Assembly: GCF_013408335.1 (NCBI RefSeq)
Contig: NZ_JACBZR010000001.1
Span: forward strand, 186,001-250,000
Direction of reading: 5' to 3'
DNA length: 64,000 bases
Source: Nocardioides panzhihuensis
Lineage (GTDB): Bacteria > Actinomycetota > Actinomycetes > Propionibacteriales > Nocardioidaceae
Part shown: positions 60,630-64,000 of the stretch, piece after piece
Numbering within the stretch: position 1 is the first letter of the stretch
How the letters are laid out: every line of letters begins with the position of its first letter
Program-made: the position numbers and the translations under genes
Notes under the pieces: generated by a model
Database searches by the model: none
Seen by the model: only the letters and a program-made list of their open reading frames with translations
What the model was told of the DNA's origin: nothing

Positions 60630-61214
60630 GTGCGACGCTTGGCCATGCTGATCCTCGGGGGAGCCGTCGCGGCGGCCGGGGTCGGCTGCGGTTCGGACAG
60701 TTCCATCGACTACGGGTTCTACAGCAACAATCATGGCGAGAACCCCGCGATGGAGAAGAAGGTGATCACCGTCGACAGCACCGAAAGGATCGAGCAGAAC
60801 CAACAGCTCGGGTTGACGGCTGAGGGAACCATCAAGGGCAAGGCGCCGGGAATCCTGCTGCGGGTGATCGTGCAGGACGTCTTCGAGACGTCGTTCACCG
60901 ACGGGACCAAGACCCCGCCGGGAATGCGCGTGATGGCCGTCGAGGTCCAGATCGCCAACGCTGGGGCGCGGGTCTTCGACGACTCGCCGGCGGCGGGTAC
61001 GACGGTCATCGATGCCGCGGGCAAGAAGTACAAGAGCCTGCCCGGCACGGCCTCGGTGGACGGCGGCGAGATGTTCCCGAACCCGTTCGGGCTGCAGCCG
61101 CAGGATCAGCGAACGGCTCTGGTGCCGTTCGTCGTCCCCGAAGGCGTGAACATCAAACAGGTCGAGTTCCAGGTCGACAAGGGCGGCGAGAGCGGCCTGT
61201 GGCGGATCCCGTAG
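60630..61214 (+). CDS. DUF4352-like lipoprotein
   Basis: A 194-residue protein with a lipoprotein signal (RRLAMLILGGAVAAAGVGC, lipobox ending at Cys about residue 20). The mature part (PPGMRVMAVEVQIANAGARVFDDSP ... LVPFVVPEGVNIKQVEFQ) is an immunoglobulin-like beta domain of the DUF4352 type, often binding proteins at the cell surface. Start GTG 60630 is chosen over GTG 60624, which would overlap the ribosome site. Confidence 0.75.
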   Translation: MRRLAMLILGGAVAAAGVGCGSDSSIDYGFYSNNHGENPAMEKKVITVDSTERIEQNQQLGLTAEGTIKGKAPGILLRVIVQDVFETSFTDGTKTPPGMRVMAVEVQIANAGARVFDDSPAAGTTVIDAAGKKYKSLPGTASVDGGEMFPNPFGLQPQDQRTALVPFVVPEGVNIKQVEFQVDKGGESGLWRIP

Positions 61215-61348
61215 GGCTGTAGCCCTGAATCTGGATCAAGTACCAACCTCCAGGCAACCTTCTGGCGGCATTACGCGTCACCATCTGTGCGGTGATGAGA
61301 CGATGAGAGCGTCTCGGGCGTATTGCTGCGCAGTCAACAGGAGGTGTG

Positions 61349-64000
61349 GTGCGGGTCCGGGTCCTTGGTGCCGTCGAGCTGGTCGATGGCGACGGCACGG
61401 CGCAGAGGCTGTCGCGCACGCGGCGTACGCTGCTTGCGCTTCTGGCCGCCGCGCGTGGAGCACCGGTCTCCTCCGACCTGTTGGTCGATGAGCTGTGGAG
61501 GGGTTCACCCCCGGCGACGGGGGTGAACCTCCTCCACCAGCGTGTTCGCGACCTGCGTCGGGCACTCGGCGAGGATCGCCGCCAGCTGCAGCGCCGAGCG
61601 AACGGCTACGCGCTGGTCGGAGCGGACATCGACCAGGCCCGCTTCGAGGAGCTGGTCGAGCAGGGCCGTGTCTCCGCAGAGGCCGGGGACCACGAGCGGG
61701 CCAGCATGCTCCTCGATGCAGCCCTAGGACTCTGGGCCGGGGGTGCCTACGGAGCGGTCGGGGAGTCGCCGATGATCGCGACCGAAGCCGCCCGGCTCGA
61801 CGAGCTGCGTCTGGTCGCCGTCGAGTCCAGAGCCGCCGCCGACCTGGCGCTCGGCCGGCAGGCCGCGGTGGTGGGTGACCTGGCTCCGGTCGTCCGGGCG
61901 AATCCGCTCCGGGAGCGCCTGTGGCTGCTGCTGATGACGGCACTGTGGCAGTCGGGCCGCACGGCCGAGGCCTTGGCCGCCTACCAGCGGCTCTTCCGGG
62001 TCCTCCGAGATGAGCTCGGGGTCGAGCCGTCCAAGGACGTACGCGACCTGCACCTGCGGATCCTCGACGGAGACGATCCCGAGCCCGGGTCGGCGCGGAC
62101 CCACGAGGGAGTCGTGCCGCGGCAGCTGCCGCCGGTCGTCACGACCTTCGCCGGGCGCGAGGACCATCTGACCGCGCTGGACCAGCTGGTCGCCGAGCGG
62201 ATCGACGGGGGCGGACGGGCAGTGGTGATCTCCGCGATCGCGGGCACCGCAGGGATCGGCAAGACCACGCTCGCGTTGTACTGGGCGCACCGGGCCGCTC
62301 CGCGCTTCCCGGACGGACAGGTGTTCGTGAACCTGCGCGGCTTCGACCCTCACGACGCGCTTGACCCTCTGGACGCACTCGGGGTGGTGCTCGAGGCGTT
62401 CGGGGTGGAGCGAACCCGCCAGCCTCAGGACATCGACGGCCGCGCCGGGCTGCTGCGCAGCAGGCTCGCCGGCAAGCGCGTGCTGCTGGTGCTCGACAAC
62501 GCCCGTGACAGCGAGCAGGTCCGCTCGCTCCTCCCCGGCAGTCCTGGGTGTATGACCCTGGTGACCAGCCGGAACAGGCTCTCCGGGCTGGTCGCCGAAG
62601 CTGGGGCGCGACCGATGGAGCTCGGCTTGCTCGACGACGAAGAGGCCTATGAGCTGCTGGCCGGGAGGCTCGGCAAGGAGCGGCTCCTGGACGAGCCGGA
62701 GGCGGTGGATCGGATCATCTCGCTGTGTGCCTCGTTGCCGCTGGCGCTGTCGGTCGTGGCCGCGCGGGCGGCGACTCGCCCGGCCTACGCTCTCGCCGAC
62801 CTGGCCGACGAGCTCGGTGAGTCCCGCCTGGACGGGTTCGGCGGCGGTCGCGGTGACCTCCGGGCGACCTTCTCGTGGTCGGTCCGGCACCTGTCCGAGC
62901 CGGCTGCCCACCTGTTTCGGCTGATCGGCCTGCATCCCGGGCCGTCGTTCACCGTCCTGGCCGCCGCCAGCCTTGCCGGGATCTCCCGAGCGGCGGCTCG
63001 GCGCCTGCTCGACGAGCTCACCGAGGCCAACCTGGTGACCGAGGTCGCCCCCGGCCGGTTCGTGCTGCACGACCTGCTGCGGGAGTACGCCGCCGACCTC
63101 GCCGCGGGCGAGCCGGCCTCGCTGCGTGAGGAGGCCGAGCTGCGGATGATCGACCACTATGTCTTCAGTGCACGGTCGGTGCACAGCGCCTACGACCCCC
63201 ATCAGAACCATCTCGTCGCCACCGAGCCGATGCGTCCCGGGGTCACGATCGAGGTCGTCGGCGACAGCGGTGCGGCGTTGGCGTGGTTCGCCATGCAGCT
63301 GCCCGTGCTGGCGCGGGTGATCGACGGCGCTGTCGCCCGAGGCATCGCCTCCGACCGGATCGTCCTGCTCATCGGCGCCCTCGAGCGCCTGCTCGACCTC
63401 CAAGGGCGCTGGATCGAGCTCGCCTCCCTGGCCGAGGCCGCGCTGCCGGGTGTGCGCCACCGGGTCTCGCAGGGCGGCGACCCGGCCGGACTCGGCGTCG
63501 TGCACCGCGCCGCGGGCGCGGCCTGCGGGCGCCTGGGGCGCGTCGACGACGCCCTCGACCACCTCGGTCGGGCCCTCGACCTGGCGACGGAGTCCGCCGA
63601 CCTGGCGGCAGAGGGCAAGACCCTGCACCGGCTGGCCACACTGGCCACGGCCTCCGGTGATCATGCCGGCGCAGCGGTGTACGCGGCTCGGGCGGCGGAG
63701 GTCTTCGCTCGCGCCGGCGATCCGATCCGTGCGGCCTGGACGACCGGCCGGCTGGGTCTCTATGCAGCCCTCGACGGCGAGTACGAGGCCGGGCTCCGCC
63801 ACTGCGAGGCCGCTCTCGCGGAGCTGCGCCGGGTCGCGCCGGGCTATCGCAGCGAGGGCAACGTCATCGCCACCATCGGTTGGATCCACCAGCGGCTCGG
63901 CGCGGTCGACGAGGCGGCCGGGCACTTCGAGGAGGCGGTGACCAAGCTGCGTGCCGCCGGTGACCTGCCCGGGCTCGCCGATGCGCTCGGCCACCTGGCT
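61349..64000 (+). CDS. SARP-family regulator with NB-ARC and TPR domains (AfsR-like), 3' end cut by window
   Basis: 884 residues are visible, open to the window end. Order: OmpR-type winged helix (about 1-90, VRVRVLGAVELVDGDGTAQRLS ... LLHQRVRDLRRALGE), BTAD (about 95-245), NB-ARC NTPase (about 265-560; Walker A in AGTAGIGKTTLALYWAHRAA, Walker B RVLLVLDNARD, TSRNRLSGL sensor) and TPR-like helices (from about 690). AfsR-type activators switch on secondary metabolism or stress genes in actinobacteria. AGGAGG precedes GTG 61349. The 134-base leader has two small hairpins. Confidence 0.9.
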   Translation, partial: MRVRVLGAVELVDGDGTAQRLSRTRRTLLALLAAARGAPVSSDLLVDELWRGSPPATGVNLLHQRVRDLRRALGEDRRQLQRRANGYALVGADIDQARFEELVEQGRVSAEAGDHERASMLLDAALGLWAGGAYGAVGESPMIATEAARLDELRLVAVESRAAADLALGRQAAVVGDLAPVVRANPLRERLWLLLMTALWQSGRTAEALAAYQRLFRVLRDELGVEPSKDVRDLHLRILDGDDPEPGSARTHEGVVPRQLPPVVTTFAGREDHLTALDQLVAERIDGGGRAVVISAIAGTAGIGKTTLALYWAHRAAPRFPDGQVFVNLRGFDPHDALDPLDALGVVLEAFGVERTRQPQDIDGRAGLLRSRLAGKRVLLVLDNARDSEQVRSLLPGSPGCMTLVTSRNRLSGLVAEAGARPMELGLLDDEEAYELLAGRLGKERLLDEPEAVDRIISLCASLPLALSVVAARAATRPAYALADLADELGESRLDGFGGGRGDLRATFSWSVRHLSEPAAHLFRLIGLHPGPSFTVLAAASLAGISRAAARRLLDELTEANLVTEVAPGRFVLHDLLREYAADLAAGEPASLREEAELRMIDHYVFSARSVHSAYDPHQNHLVATEPMRPGVTIEVVGDSGAALAWFAMQLPVLARVIDGAVARGIASDRIVLLIGALERLLDLQGRWIELASLAEAALPGVRHRVSQGGDPAGLGVVHRAAGAACGRLGRVDDALDHLGRALDLATESADLAAEGKTLHRLATLATASGDHAGAAVYAARAAEVFARAGDPIRAAWTTGRLGLYAALDGEYEAGLRHCEAALAELRRVAPGYRSEGNVIATIGWIHQRLGAVDEAAGHFEEAVTKLRAAGDLPGLADALGHLA

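Noticed and set aside
61724..63994. A 756-codon open frame on the minus strand
   Set aside because: Shadow of the SARP/NB-ARC gene, which has a full domain set and a ribosome site on the plus strand.

Overview
The window is high-GC, densely coding actinobacterial DNA. Codon and start usage (many GTG starts, ATGA/GTGA overlaps), F420-linked enzymes, a mycofactocin locus and many TetR regulators fit a Nocardioides-like member of the Nocardioidaceae. That placement is inference; no rRNA or marker gene is present. The left edge cuts a thiolase gene and the right edge cuts a large SARP/NB-ARC regulator gene.

Bases 1-49,500 form one large catabolic island for an acid or hydrophobic compound degraded as CoA thioesters. 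It holds: four AMP-forming or NDP-forming acyl-CoA ligases (21,700; 28,917; 30,407; 34,296) plus a fifth at 36,583; a tandem-domain family III CoA-transferase (1,834); five acyl-CoA dehydrogenase (ACAD) genes or domains; four crotonase genes or domains; MaoC/FAS1-like hydratases; short-chain dehydrogenases; thiolases and thiolase-like proteins; an amidohydrolase; two luciferase-like (F420-type) oxidoreductases with an F420:NADPH oxidoreductase; hotdog thioesterases; and a branched-chain-amino-acid-type ABC importer (44,921-49,434). A divergent pair, an aminoglycoside-phosphotransferase-like kinase (17,821) and an ACAD (17,733, minus), looks like the 4-hydroxyacyl-CoA phosphorylation/elimination pair known from levulinate catabolism (LvaA/LvaC) and mammalian ACAD10/11. 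One GntR and three TetR regulators sit among the operons. A degenerate AT-rich element of about 21 bp recurs in at least ten of the promoter regions and may mark a shared regulon. Two catabolic genes (ACAD at 19,571; MaoC-type at 32,319) carry single-base frameshifts in C runs.

Bases 49,500-50,570 are decayed DNA: the ABC binding protein lacks its signal peptide and N-terminus, and next to it are remnants of a tannase/feruloyl-esterase gene and of a tyrosine recombinase.

Bases 50,580-57,046 are a compact mycofactocin locus: mftR (minus), then mftA-mftB-mftC-mftD-mftE-SDR-mftF on the plus strand, nearly all overlapping. The 32-residue mftA precursor ends in the expected Met-Cys-Gly-Val-Tyr. 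Mycofactocin is a redox cofactor for certain NAD(P)-type dehydrogenases, so it fits an organism with this dehydrogenase load. No mftG is visible here.

Bases 57,200-64,000 look like ordinary chromosome: tRNA-Lys(CTT), a phytoene-desaturase-like FAD oxidoreductase, two MarR-type genes behind interleaved inverted repeats, an MmcQ/YjbR protein, a DUF4352-like lipoprotein, and the start of an AfsR-like SARP regulator.
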